Positions 52,192 through 60,810 of a stretch of DNA of 64,000 bases are shown in pieces (position 1 is the stretch's first letter; each line of letters opens with the position of its first letter). A program made the position numbers and the translations under genes. This DNA is from Bacteroidales bacterium (GTDB lineage: Bacteria > Bacteroidota > Bacteroidia > Bacteroidales > VadinHA17): assembly GCA_016715075.1 (NCBI GenBank), contig JADKBK010000005.1:62001-126000 (forward strand), in the 5' to 3' direction. Below the pieces are notes generated by a model. That model made no database searches. It was given only the letters and a program-made list of their open reading frames with translations, and was not told where the DNA came from.

Positions 52192-53235
52192 TTACAATAT
52201 TCCAGCTTTATTTTTTTTTGAAAGAAATTCTAAAGTATCAACTCCATCGGCATAATCCCACAGATGTGGAAACTGGGCCTCCCCAAACGGGACATGATTA
52301 TGTCCCACAACACATTGGATTTTATCTTTAACCATTTCTTTCTCATCGTTTATTGCAGAGAGAGTCCTGTAGTATTCATAATACAGAACAGCAACAGGAG
52401 ATGACAGGCCCTTATCTTCTTTCAGGAGGAGATATCCGGTGTCAAGAAAGCTCTCCTTGTTTACGATATAAACTGCCTTGCTGAAATCGTAATTATTGGC
52501 ATATTTGGAATGCTTTATAAGGTTTGAAAATCGTACCCACTTGTTCACCAGCATTTTCAAATCATAACCTTCCGGGATGAAGATCTTGGAAACATTTCTG
52601 CAGCCAAGGCCAAAATAGAGAAAAATGTCAGAACCAAGTTCTTCGAGTTCGGCGTCTGTCTCATTTCCTTCAATTACCGCAATGCTGTTCCTGTTTTTCC
52701 TTATAATATTGGGGTACCTGCCAAAATATTGGTCAAAGTACCTGGAACTGTTATTACTGCCGGTTGCTATTACAAGGTCGAAATTTCTAAGCTGCTCCTG
52801 AGTAAATATTATTTTCTCCCTGAACCTTGGTTCGATGGCGGTTAGAATATCTCCAATCCTGACTATAAGGGTGGAGTCCTTAGAGCTTGTTTTAGAGATG
52901 AGATTGTTACCGCTGATAAGCACTGAGAGGAAATCATGAAATCCGGCGAGAGGGATATTTCCTGCCATAATAATCCCGGCTGTAACAGGTTTGCTTTCAA
53001 GCCGCAGGTGTGGATAGGCTGCTAACCAATGCAGAAGGTTTTCAGAGGTAAGTTCCCGTGCAATTGCACTTAACGCTGATGTAACATTATCAGGTGTAAA
53101 CCATGGATTTATCAGTTGCTGCGAATTTATCAGCTCAGATAGTCCTGACACTTTTTTATCCTCTTTACCTGCAAGGGCGTTTTTTAAAACTTCTCTCAGT
53201 TCCGCGAAGGCATCTATTCTCTCCTGGATTTTCAT
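52192..53235 (-). CDS. Acyl-CoA reductase (LuxC-like)
   Basis: A 347-aa aldehyde-dehydrogenase-fold protein of the LuxC family (PF05893). It shows AGNIPLAGFHDFLSVLISGN, SSKDSTLI, ATGSNNSSRYF and GLGCRNVSKIFIPEG with the catalytic-type Cys, as in acyl-CoA reductases that make aldehydes from fatty acyl-CoA or acyl-ACP with NADPH. ATG 53235 (MKIQERID) is preferred to 53256, because 53261-53254 reads TACCTTTG on the minus strand, an exact -7 box that would be inside the longer form. In Bacteroidota the in vivo substrate is unknown. Confidence 0.82.
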   Translation of the reverse strand: MKIQERIDAFAELREVLKNALAGKEDKKVSGLSELINSQQLINPWFTPDNVTSALSAIARELTSENLLHWLAAYPHLRLESKPVTAGIIMAGNIPLAGFHDFLSVLISGNNLISKTSSKDSTLIVRIGDILTAIEPRFREKIIFTQEQLRNFDLVIATGSNNSSRYFDQYFGRYPNIIRKNRNSIAVIEGNETDAELEELGSDIFLYFGLGCRNVSKIFIPEGYDLKMLVNKWVRFSNLIKHSKYANNYDFSKAVYIVNKESFLDTGYLLLKEDKGLSSPVAVLYYEYYRTLSAINDEKEMVKDKIQCVVGHNHVPFGEAQFPHLWDYADGVDTLEFLSKKNKAGIL

Positions 53236-53300
53236 CTGATAATTTTTCAGATGCAAAGGTAATTAAATTGAAATATGGTGGCAGTGACAGGATATAAAGA

Positions 53301-53325
53301 TAGGGACAGATCGCGCCCGTCCCTA
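53301..53325. repeat. Imperfect palindrome related to the 38.97-kb element
   Basis: TAGGGACAGATCGCG pairs with CCCGTCCCTA in imperfect dyad form. It is closely related in sequence to the palindrome at 38967 and similar in layout to that at 58820. Confidence 0.7.
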
Positions 53326-53350
53326 CCATTATCATTTGTATTTATAATAA

Positions 53351-53842
53351 TTATTTCAATGAAAAGGTTATGGGGAGCATATAAAAGCAACGTACAGCCA
53401 CTCCGTCGTTTTTTGCAGGTTTTTCAAATTTTGGCAATGTCTTGATAACTCTTACAGATTCGGCATCCAGCTCGGGATTGACACTCTGCAGAATTGTTGT
53501 TTCCGAAACCGAACAATCCTTCTCAACTATAAACCGGACTATTACCTTTCCGGTAATACCATTTTTTTTAGCAGCTTCCGGATAGACTGTATTCTCTGCA
53601 ATATATTTCAGGATTGCTGCATCTCCACCCGGGAAAACAGGCATTTCATCAACCTGCACAAATGGGATGTCTTTTTTGGTGGGTTGAGGATCTTGCTGGA
53701 CAGCAGTGGCTTCTCCTCGCTCTGACCTGGGTTGGATTGTTTTACCATATGATGCACCCACAAAAACAAAAGTAGCTGCTACAGGGATTAATAATGCAAG
53801 AGTGACTCTTGTCAGTGTACTTAATTTCTTTTCTCTCTTCAT
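53351..53842 (-). CDS. TonB C-terminal domain protein, energy-transducer-like
   Basis: A 163-aa single-span protein: basic N-terminus, TM at about 12-32, a linker, then a TonB C-terminal domain (about 75-163) with PVFPGGDAAILKYIAEN, YPEAAKKNGITGKVIVRF and LDAESVRVIKTLPKFEKP. It lacks the Pro-rich spanning region of classical TonB. It resembles the C-terminal part of the M56-TonB protein at 55098 (same FVQVDEMPVFPGGD segment). Its promoter carries a BlaI-type dyad over the -7 box, so BlaI from 56335 probably represses it. It is an isolated gene. Confidence 0.85.
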   Translation of the reverse strand: MKREKKLSTLTRVTLALLIPVAATFVFVGASYGKTIQPRSERGEATAVQQDPQPTKKDIPFVQVDEMPVFPGGDAAILKYIAENTVYPEAAKKNGITGKVIVRFIVEKDCSVSETTILQSVNPELDAESVRVIKTLPKFEKPAKNDGVAVRCFYMLPITFSLK

Positions 53843-53895
53843 GGCTGTTTGTTTTAAATGTTAAACATTATTAGTGATTTGAAAAATTTTCAAAT

Positions 53896-53940
53896 CAAAT
53901 ATACAACTAATAATGTAGTTATACAACTAAATATTTAATT
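53896..53940 (-). promoter_or_regulatory. BlaI-type operator and -7 box before the TonB-domain gene
   Basis: The minus strand has TATATTTG at 53903-53896 (exact TAnnTTTG). Next to it, TACAACTA (53902-53909) and TAGTTATA (53916-53923) form one dyad, and AACTAAATATTTAATT (53925-53940) another, the latter palindromic except one base. The same word order with TATATTTG occurs before blaI at 56771. Confidence 0.6.
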
Positions 53941-54028
53941 ATTTTCATTATCTGAAACAAAATTTTTATAAAAAAGTAATTGGAGACACAGAGATAGCGG
54001 GTTTGGTTCCTGGGTAGGAGAGCTGGTA

Positions 54029-55009
54029 TTATTTCAATTCATACTCATAGGGCAGCCAGTCAGCAATGCGCTTAAGTGACATTTCACCCTGCCAGCTTAA
54101 GGATGAAGGATCGAAGTAGCCGTTAATATCAAAATTGGCTTTCTCCTGCAGAAACACAATGAAGGATGTGGGCAGGTTTGATTGATAGCAAATCCCTATT
54201 TCCTCAGGATATGTCAGGTATTTTGTCAGGCTGTCTTCCTTCATCACAACATCTTTATACGAGAGATCTTCGAATTCTGAATTCTTTAGTCTGAAATTTG
54301 TTGAATCGAGTTCATTTTTCCACAGTGATCTGAAAAAATGCATTCTTGATCCAAGGTATGTAAGTTTTCGCCTGCTCTTAAACATAAGTTTCTGTGTTTC
54401 GTCTGCATCCTGGTCATCACGGAAGATTATATTACCTGAAAAGGAGAAGGATTCATTTCTTATGTCCAGTACAAATTCGTCCAGGAAATAGGTGATCTTA
54501 TATCCTAATGCCTGGTTGTCAATGAGGATTGGATTTGAGGAGAAAGCTTTGAGTGTATCATTATGTGAAACAAATAATATATCGTTTGGGTTGGTAATCG
54601 CGCACGACTTTGCATTCTTTGTTGTTCCGAGAAATGTATTCATGAACAGATTCAGATTTCTTTTTCTCTCCCTTTCATTGCTTTTTTCACTGATAACCAC
54701 CTCACTAAGTTCATATAGCTTTGGTTTCAGGAAAATTATCAAAGGTTTTGAATAAGATGCAACTGAAAGTGTTACGGAATAATAGCCTAAAGCGCTTATT
54801 GTTAAAGGCATTGAAGGATATTTCGAGATGTCAAGCTCAAAATATCCTTCCTTGTCAGTGTTGGTCCCGATATACGTTCCGTTAAAATAGATATATGCAA
54901 ATCCTATCCTGCTATGATTATCCTTATCGGAAACTGTGCCTTTAATAACCTGATTATAAGCCGTTAGATCTAAACTAAGGAATAATAATAAAAAAAGGCA
55001 TTTTGTCAT
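54029..55009 (-). CDS. Carboxypeptidase-regulatory-like domain protein
   Basis: A 326-aa exported protein (signal peptide to about residue 19) with an N-terminal CarboxypepD_reg-like beta-sandwich (about 22-100: VIKGTVSDKDNHSRIGFAYIY, TNTDKEGYFELDIS, LTISALGYYSV), the domain found in front of TonB-dependent receptors and surface proteins. The rest is beta-rich with no recognised family; it lacks a plug or barrel. It sits between the two TonB-domain genes of the BlaI locus on the same strand and may be an envelope-associated partner or target. Confidence 0.75.
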   Translation of the reverse strand: MTKCLFLLLFLSLDLTAYNQVIKGTVSDKDNHSRIGFAYIYFNGTYIGTNTDKEGYFELDISKYPSMPLTISALGYYSVTLSVASYSKPLIIFLKPKLYELSEVVISEKSNERERKRNLNLFMNTFLGTTKNAKSCAITNPNDILFVSHNDTLKAFSSNPILIDNQALGYKITYFLDEFVLDIRNESFSFSGNIIFRDDQDADETQKLMFKSRRKLTYLGSRMHFFRSLWKNELDSTNFRLKNSEFEDLSYKDVVMKEDSLTKYLTYPEEIGICYQSNLPTSFIVFLQEKANFDINGYFDPSSLSWQGEMSLKRIADWLPYEYELK

Positions 55010-55097
55010 ATCACTAAGATATGAAAATTGAAGGTAATTTCATACTCCTATGATAATTGAGTAATTCTATTTGACTGAAGAATCTGAAATTCCATAA

Positions 55098-56338
55098 TTA
55101 TTTAAGCGAAAAAGTAATTGGTATCATATACCAGACAGGTACATTTCTGCCTCCCTGTCTGCCTGGTTTAAAGGTTGGGAGTGATCCGGCAACCCTGATT
55201 GCTTCAGCATCGAGCTCGGGATCAACTCCCTGTATGACACTGATTTTATTTATACCGCCTTTCTCCGTTACACAAAACCTGACTATGACCCTGCCCTGAA
55301 TGCTATTTTCCCTGGCATTTGCCGGATAGTTTGTATTTTGAGCTATATATTTCAGGAGGGCTTCATCGCCGCCAGGAAATATGGGCATCTCTTCAACCTG
55401 GACAAACGGTGTTTCTCCGGTATCTTCAGCTATGGCAGGCGATGCCGGAGGCGAAGAGGGGGCGGGTGTATTTGTGAAGGCAGAAACAAACATCAGGACA
55501 AAGCCTAATACAGGAACTACCAGAAGCAGTTTAATGCTGGCAAAAGATGAGGTCCGCTTTTTTGTCATCATTATCATCCTTTTCTTAATGAGATAGGGAT
55601 TTGAAAAACTGTTTGTGAGGGTGAACGAATTGGTTTTAAAGACCTGGTTCAGTAAGAGTCCCTGTAATTAACAATGGGAATACCTGACTCGAGGCATTCC
55701 TGGTCGGCCTGAAATTCATGTATTGCCCGGAGTGATCTGTTAAAGAGATAGACAGCAGGATTGAACCATTGCAAAGACTTTATTATCCCGACAAAAAGAA
55801 TATCGAGGAAATGATTTCTTTTCAGATGGTTTTCTTCATGCTTTATGATCTCTGCGGCTTCTTCGGGCTTAAGTTTTGTATTGATAAAGACATATCCCAT
55901 TGCTGAAAAGCCTGCGGTATTGAATCCATGAAATCTTATAATCCGGCTTCCGCTGTTTCTTTGGCGTAAAATTAAAAAAAGCAGGTTGGCTATATCGGTA
56001 AGAAGTTTAAGGCCAAAGATCACAGCACCGGTAAGATAAACCAGGTAAATAATATTCAGAGGAGTAAAAAAGGAGGATGTATTATTTAGCTTTTGAGTTG
56101 TTCCGGAGGCAGCAGTAACAAAGACATCTGAAAGATATCTCCCGAAAAGCCGTGTGTCAAAGTATCCTGTATTCTGAAGTGTAATATTTGGCAGAATCAA
56201 TGCACTGGCGAGGGAAAACAGGATGAAAGCCCTGTTTCGGGAATAGGTTGTATCTCTGCTCAGAAGGAAGTAATATATCAGGTAAAAGGCTGAAAGATAG
56301 AGAGCAGCTTTGAACATGTATATCAGAAGTGCATTCAT
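55098..56338 (-). pseudogene. M56 (BlaR1-type) metallopeptidase fused to a TonB domain, frameshifted
   Basis: The 5' frame (56338-55649) is a BlaR1/MecR1-like membrane protein: three to four TM helices and the zinc site HEENH (in IIKHEENHLKRNHF), residues about 170-185, with the AIHEFQADQECLE motif. After IPIVNY the frame is lost near 55664. The other frame reads LQGLLLNQVFKTNSF, TLTNSFSNPYLIKKRM and joins a 159-aa C-terminal part with a TM segment and TonB domain (PIFPGGDEALLKYIAQN). One missing base explains the break; the complete protein would be about 413 aa. M56 proteases cleave BlaI-type repressors upon an extracellular signal. Confidence 0.82.
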
Positions 56339-56715
56339 TTTTTAAGTTTTTGCTTTTTTACTTCATTATCCATTATTTTCATGATCTCTTCCATCTCCTT
56401 CAAAGAGATGCTTTTTTCTTTTGCAAAGAAACTTACCATCTTCTCAAAAGAGTTTGAGAAATAGTCATTTACAAATGTGTTCAGATGGGATTTTGAATAT
56501 TCATTTTTTGTTACAAGAGGAATATATTCATGAGTTCTGCCATATGCTTTATGAGTAACAAAACCCTTGTCCTGCAGAATCCTGACAATTGTGCTGACAG
56601 TATTGTAGGCAGGTTTTGGATCGTCAAAATGTTCCAGAATATCCTTGACAAATCCTTTCCTGATTTTCCATAATACCTGCATTACCTGTTCTTCCGCCTT
56701 TGTCAGATCTCTCAT
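56335..56715 (-). CDS. BlaI/MecI/CopY family transcriptional repressor
   Basis: A 126-aa winged-helix repressor. The DNA-binding half starts LTKAEEQVMQVLWKIRKGFVKDI and has YNTVSTIVRILQDKGFV (recognition helix), with THKAYGRTHEYIP as the wing; the C-terminal helix bundle mediates dimers. Family members repress beta-lactamase or metal genes and are cut by a cognate M56 protease. The next gene encodes that kind of protease and overlaps by 4 nt, so this pair is a BlaI/BlaR1-like switch. An operator-like dyad lies over its own -7 box (56771-56804), fitting autoregulation. Confidence 0.93.
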   Translation of the reverse strand: MRDLTKAEEQVMQVLWKIRKGFVKDILEHFDDPKPAYNTVSTIVRILQDKGFVTHKAYGRTHEYIPLVTKNEYSKSHLNTFVNDYFSNSFEKMVSFFAKEKSISLKEMEEIMKIMDNEVKKQKLKK

Positions 56716-56770
56716 AATTCCTCTTTTTCCTGTTTATTCTGATTTATGAATCTATTTTCATGCTTAATGT

Positions 56771-56804
56771 CAAATATACAACGAAATATTTAGTTATGCA
56801 ACTA
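56771..56804 (-). promoter_or_regulatory. BlaI-type operator and -7 box before the blaI-like gene
   Basis: The minus strand reads TATATTTG at 56778-56771. It is followed upstream by AACGAAATATTTAGTT (56780-56795), a palindrome broken by one base, with TAC and GCA outside. The core matches the dyads at 53902-53940, so BlaI likely binds both. Confidence 0.65.
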
Positions 56805-57134
56805 TAAGCTTGTTTTTCTTTCATCCGTTATTAATCTGCAACCTGTATTAAGTCATCTTAATTTCTATTCCACTTCATAGGTTCAGGATAGTTCAGGGAC
56901 CAGCATTCATTATCTGGCGTTGCTTAGTTTGAAACATATATTACCTGGGGGTTTAAGGTTTTATTATTAAACACAAAGGTACGCAAAGGAAAATACTAAG
57001 GTTCACAAAGGATATTTTACAGAATCCCTTCCCAGGGCTGAAATTATCACTTGTTAATTAACAGGTATGTTTTTCTGTTGAAATAAAAAAAGTGTACTTT
57101 TATTTTTTAATTTTAGCACTGATAAAGAGGCCTG
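56805..57134. other. Intergenic stretch with CACAAAGG-type direct repeats
   Basis: A 330-nt spacer divergent between blaI and the ABC permease gene. Short repeats AACACAAAGG, ACGCAAAGG and TTCACAAAGG occur at 56973-57013. No ORF or RNA was recognised. Confidence 0.55.
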
Positions 57135-58391
57135 ATGAAAGGAAGCATAAAGAGGATTGGAATTTTCAAGGAGAATCTCAGGATTTCATGGAGGGCCATC
57201 AAGTCCAACAGGGTTAGGGCGATACTGACAATATGTATCATTGCGTTTGGAATTATGGCGCTTGTAGGAATCCTGACAGCTATTGATGCGATCAAATCAT
57301 CTATTACCAATCAGTTTACAATGATGGGTGCGAACTCATTCACCATTACTTCACGGGGAATGAATATTCAGATAGGGAATGACAAATACAGGGCTAAGAA
57401 TTTTTCACGAATCTCATACCGCGAGGCTGAGGAATTTAAGAACAGATTTAATGAGCCTGCCTGGGTCTCCATATCAGTTTGGGCATCCGGATCCACAACT
57501 GTTAAATTTGAATCGGAAGAGACAAATCCTACTGTCAGGCTTCAGGGGGTGGATGAGAATTTTCTATCCGTCTCTGGTTATGAGATAGAAACAGGTAGGA
57601 ACTTCAGCAGCGATGAGGTTCAGGAGACAAGGCATCTTGTGCTTATTGGCAAGGATATAGCAAAAGATCTCTTTCCCACAGGGATCGATCCCCTTGGCCA
57701 GGTGATAACTGTTGCAGGACTGAAGCTTAAGGTGGCTGGGGTTCTCAAGAGCAAGGGGGCGAGTGCCGTAAATGACGATAATGTCTGTTTTATACCTGTT
57801 ACTACAGCCAGACAATATTTTTCACGTCCGAATATGTCTTTCAGTATCAGCATAATGCCTCTTCATGCTGTTAATATGGATGTCATGGCAGGGGAGGCGG
57901 AGGGTGGTTTCAGGATAATCCGCAATCTTAATCCCAGGGATGAGTCAGATTTTAATATTTCAAAGAGTGATAATATAGTCAATCTGTTACTTAAGAACAT
58001 CAGGTATGTTACAATGGCTGCTACCATTATAGGAATTGTGACACTTTTTGGGGCCGCAGTCGGGCTGATGAACATTATGCTGGTATCAGTGACAGAACGG
58101 ACCAGGGAGATTGGCGTCCGCAAAGCTATCGGGGCAAAGCCCAAAACAATTAAGTATCAGTTCCTTTTTGAATCGATAATGATCGGTCAGATGGGGGGGA
58201 TTTTTGGAATAATACTGGGCATAATGATCGGCAACGCTGTTTCTTCAATGCTAAGGTCAAACTTTGTAATTCCATGGGTATGGGTGATAACCGGTATTGT
58301 TGTCTGTTTTGTAGTTGGTGTTGTATCAGGTTATGCTCCCGCCGTGAAAGATGCAAATATTGATCCCATTGAAGCTCTAAGATATGAATAA
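57135..58391 (+). CDS. MacB-like ABC transporter permease
   Basis: A 418-aa permease: TM helix at about 28-50, a large periplasmic MacB_PCD domain (about 50-280), then three TM helices of the FtsX domain (about 290-410) with TERTREIGVRKAIGAKP and a final PxxxAANxDPIEALRYE-like tail (SGYAPAVKDANIDPIEALRYE). Such permeases export lipids, peptides or drugs or couple to lipoprotein release with an ATPase; no ATPase gene is in the window. It is followed 11 nt later by the SiaC-like gene. Confidence 0.9.
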   Translation: MKGSIKRIGIFKENLRISWRAIKSNRVRAILTICIIAFGIMALVGILTAIDAIKSSITNQFTMMGANSFTITSRGMNIQIGNDKYRAKNFSRISYREAEEFKNRFNEPAWVSISVWASGSTTVKFESEETNPTVRLQGVDENFLSVSGYEIETGRNFSSDEVQETRHLVLIGKDIAKDLFPTGIDPLGQVITVAGLKLKVAGVLKSKGASAVNDDNVCFIPVTTARQYFSRPNMSFSISIMPLHAVNMDVMAGEAEGGFRIIRNLNPRDESDFNISKSDNIVNLLLKNIRYVTMAATIIGIVTLFGAAVGLMNIMLVSVTERTREIGVRKAIGAKPKTIKYQFLFESIMIGQMGGIFGIILGIMIGNAVSSMLRSNFVIPWVWVITGIVVCFVVGVVSGYAPAVKDANIDPIEALRYE

Positions 58392-58402
58392 ATAAAGATT
58401 TT

Positions 58403-58780
58403 ATGGAAAAGCATGTTATTCAGGAAGAGTTGAAAAATTGCCCGGGTATAGTTTATTATCCCGGGAGCAACAAGCTTGAGATGATAGGGCGGTCTATTCC
58501 CGAAAATCCGGAACTTATTTTCAGACGGCTTGATAACTGGATTACCCAGCACTTTGAAAAGAGCGGAGAGCTTGATGTTAATTTCCAGCTTGAGTATATA
58601 AACAGCGGGTCGTCAAAATACCTCTATGAGATATTGAAAAGGCTTACAGCCCTTGGGAGCTCTGGCAAGCGAATAAGGATGAAATGGCGTTATGAGGAAG
58701 ACGATGAAGCAATGCTTGAGCTTGGAGAGCATTATCGTGACACAGCAGGAATACCTCTTGATATAGAAATGGTAGTTTAG
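58403..58780 (+). CDS. SiaC-like regulatory phosphoprotein (DUF1987)
   Basis: A 125-aa protein of DUF1987: CPGIVYYPGSNKLEMIGRSIPENP at the N-terminus and YINSGSSKYLYEILKRL, the segment with the phosphorylatable Ser/Thr region of SiaC-type proteins, then KWRYEEDDEAMLELGEHY. In Pseudomonas SiaC is switched by a SiaB kinase and SiaA phosphatase in stress/biofilm control; no kinase or phosphatase gene is here. It trails the ABC permease by 11 nt, presumably sharing its message. Confidence 0.83.
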   Translation: MEKHVIQEELKNCPGIVYYPGSNKLEMIGRSIPENPELIFRRLDNWITQHFEKSGELDVNFQLEYINSGSSKYLYEILKRLTALGSSGKRIRMKWRYEEDDEAMLELGEHYRDTAGIPLDIEMVV

Positions 58781-58819
58781 GAATCAGACAGATCTTAATT
58801 AAGAAGGACATTAAATGAA

Positions 58820-58855
58820 GTAGAGACGTTGCATGCAACGTCTCTACTTTTGTTT
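58820..58855. terminator. Bidirectional terminator / perfect 28-bp palindrome
   Basis: The half-site GTAGAGACGTTGCA is followed by its exact complement (58820-58847), then TTTTGTTTT. It lies between the convergent SiaC-like and gap genes, so it can serve both. It resembles the palindromes at 38967 and 53301. Confidence 0.8.
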
Positions 58856-58880
58856 TATCAATCTAAAATATTTATAAAGA

Positions 58881-59888
58881 CTATTTAACAGTACTCATGT
58901 GAGCTATAAGATCGAGCAGTTTGCATGAGTAACCCCACTCGTTATCATACCATGATACAACTTTAACGAAATTGCCATTGAGTGCAATACCTGCATCAGC
59001 ATCAAAGATAGATGTGCGTGAATCTCCGTTGAAGTCGCTTGATACAACAGCCTCTTCGGTATATCCGAGGATACCCTTGAGCGGTCCTTCTGAAGCAGCT
59101 TTCATTGCTTTTTTGATATCATCATAGCTGGCAGATTTTTCGAGACGGCAGGTGAGGTCTACTACAGACACGTTAAGTGTCGGAACCCTGAATGCCATAC
59201 CGGTGAGTTTACCATTCAGTTCAGGTATTACTTTACCCACTGCTTTGGCAGCACCTGTTGATGAAGGAATTATATTGCCTGCAGCTGCACGTCCGCCTCT
59301 CCAGTCCTTTTTGGATGGACCATCGACAGTTTTCTGTGTTGCTGTTGTTGCATGAACTGTAGTCATAAGTCCTTCCAGTATGCCGAAATTGTCGTTAAGG
59401 ACTTTGGCAACAGGAGCAAGGCAATTTGTTGTGCAGGAAGCATTGGATACAAACTGCATGTCTGATTTGTATTTCGTATGGTTAACTCCCATGACAAACA
59501 TTGGGGTATCATCTTTCGAAGGGGCTGACATTACAACATGTTTTGCACCGGCTGTTATATGACCTGCTGCGCTCTCCTTTGTAAGGAAAAGACCGGTAGA
59601 CTCAATTACATATTCTGCACCGACCTCATTCCATTTAAGTGTAGCCGGATCCTTCTCGGCAGTTACGCGGATACTCTGTCCGTTTACTACAAGCCTTCCG
59701 TCTTTAACTTCAACTTTACCATCGAATCCGCCATGAACGGTGTCATAACGCAGCATGTAAGCAATATAATCAACCTCGAGGAGGTCGTTAATTCCAACTA
59801 TCTCGATATCGTTTCTTTTGAATGCAGCTCTGAAGGCCAGTCGGCCGATCCTGCCAAAACCGTTGATACCTACTTTAATCTTTGACAT
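58881..59888 (-). CDS. gap: Glyceraldehyde-3-phosphate dehydrogenase, type I
   Basis: A 335-aa glycolytic enzyme. The NAD-binding N-terminus is VGINGFGRIGRLAFRA, with NDL and Asp35 favouring NAD over NADP; the catalytic Cys152 is in SNASCTTNCLAP; HATTATQKTVDGPSKKDWRGGR and WYDNEWGYS are also intact. It oxidises glyceraldehyde-3-P with phosphate. The frame length and start MSKIKVGING are typical. A perfect promoter precedes it. Confidence 0.97.
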   Translation of the reverse strand: MSKIKVGINGFGRIGRLAFRAAFKRNDIEIVGINDLLEVDYIAYMLRYDTVHGGFDGKVEVKDGRLVVNGQSIRVTAEKDPATLKWNEVGAEYVIESTGLFLTKESAAGHITAGAKHVVMSAPSKDDTPMFVMGVNHTKYKSDMQFVSNASCTTNCLAPVAKVLNDNFGILEGLMTTVHATTATQKTVDGPSKKDWRGGRAAAGNIIPSSTGAAKAVGKVIPELNGKLTGMAFRVPTLNVSVVDLTCRLEKSASYDDIKKAMKAASEGPLKGILGYTEEAVVSSDFNGDSRTSIFDADAGIALNGNFVKVVSWYDNEWGYSCKLLDLIAHMSTVK

Positions 59889-59923
59889 ATCACTATTGTT
59901 AATTGGTTAATAAATTTGACGCA

Positions 59924-59954
59924 CAAAATTAATTAATTCCTTGAAAAAGTCAAA
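59924..59954 (-). promoter_or_regulatory. Promoter of gap
   Basis: On the minus strand TTTG (59954-59951), exactly 19 nt, then TAATTTTG (59931-59924), a perfect Bacteroidota promoter 35 nt before the gap ATG. Its -33 element overlaps the stop codon region of the upstream gene. Confidence 0.85.
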
Positions 59955-60762
59955 GGATAAAAAAGAGATTAATACTTTTCTTTTTGAAGATATTTGAGAA
60001 CTTATTTGAGTCAGGATCAAGGGGATCCATAATAACTCCAAACCTGTAGCTCACAAAAAAGGAGAAGAATACCGATTTATTGGTGGTGGTTGCCATAATA
60101 GGAATTTCCTTTATAAAAGCATTTATCTGTGCCCCAACTTCTATTGCATGAATAACCTTATCTTCCTTGCTGTATTCAAAATTAAATCCTCCCTTGGCAT
60201 ATACGCCGGGCATAACTTTAATTTCATTGAATCCCTTGGTAAAGGAGGCTCTGCCATAAATATCCTGAGGAAGTGCTATAGAGGAACTGAATTTTTCTTC
60301 CTTTATTATAAACTCATTGACAGATACGGGGTATAATACCCTGTAATAGATCGGCTTATATATTGCAATAAGCGGCCCTGCCGAGTAAAAATATCTTATG
60401 GCTATGCCACCCAGGTCGGCTTTCTTAAAAAGTTCATGCTGATGTCCTATTCCTCCCCTCAGATAGAAGGTGGAGTTGAGTTTTCCAAATATAAAATTAC
60501 CACCGGTTGTATATGGATTCGAAATCTTATATTCCTTGGGATGTTTTAATGACCCCCCCTCGATTTCTAAAATCCGCTTATTGCGGAAATCAATCCTTTT
60601 TGCCCCCCTGTATCCAAAACCAATACCATCTGAATTGAGACTGATACCAAATGACCTTTCATTACGGAAAAATACTTTCTGCTGTTCATTTAATTCTCCC
60701 TGGGCATAAACTGAAGATACACCAAAGAGAACAAAAACCGCTAATATAAGCAGCTTCCTCAT
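59950..60762 (-). CDS. Predicted outer-membrane barrel protein of unknown family
   Basis: A 270-aa protein with a signal peptide (MRKLLILAVFVLFGVSSVYAQ, cleaved near residue 20). The mature part has amphipathic strands with aromatic girdles (RSFGISLNSDGIGFGYRGAKR, STFYLRGGIGHQHE, PLIAIYKPIYYRV, MPGVYAKGGFNFEYS, VFFSFFVSYRFG), indicating a beta-barrel, perhaps of 8-12 strands. A basic, Phe-rich extension follows the last strand and is not usual. I do not recognise the family. It is followed by gap, whose -33 box overlaps its stop codon. Confidence 0.7.
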   Translation of the reverse strand: MRKLLILAVFVLFGVSSVYAQGELNEQQKVFFRNERSFGISLNSDGIGFGYRGAKRIDFRNKRILEIEGGSLKHPKEYKISNPYTTGGNFIFGKLNSTFYLRGGIGHQHELFKKADLGGIAIRYFYSAGPLIAIYKPIYYRVLYPVSVNEFIIKEEKFSSSIALPQDIYGRASFTKGFNEIKVMPGVYAKGGFNFEYSKEDKVIHAIEVGAQINAFIKEIPIMATTTNKSVFFSFFVSYRFGVIMDPLDPDSNKFSNIFKKKSINLFFIL

Positions 60763-60810
60763 AATGTGGTCAACTTATAAAACAGTATAAAAAATAGAGA
60801 ATGACGAGAA

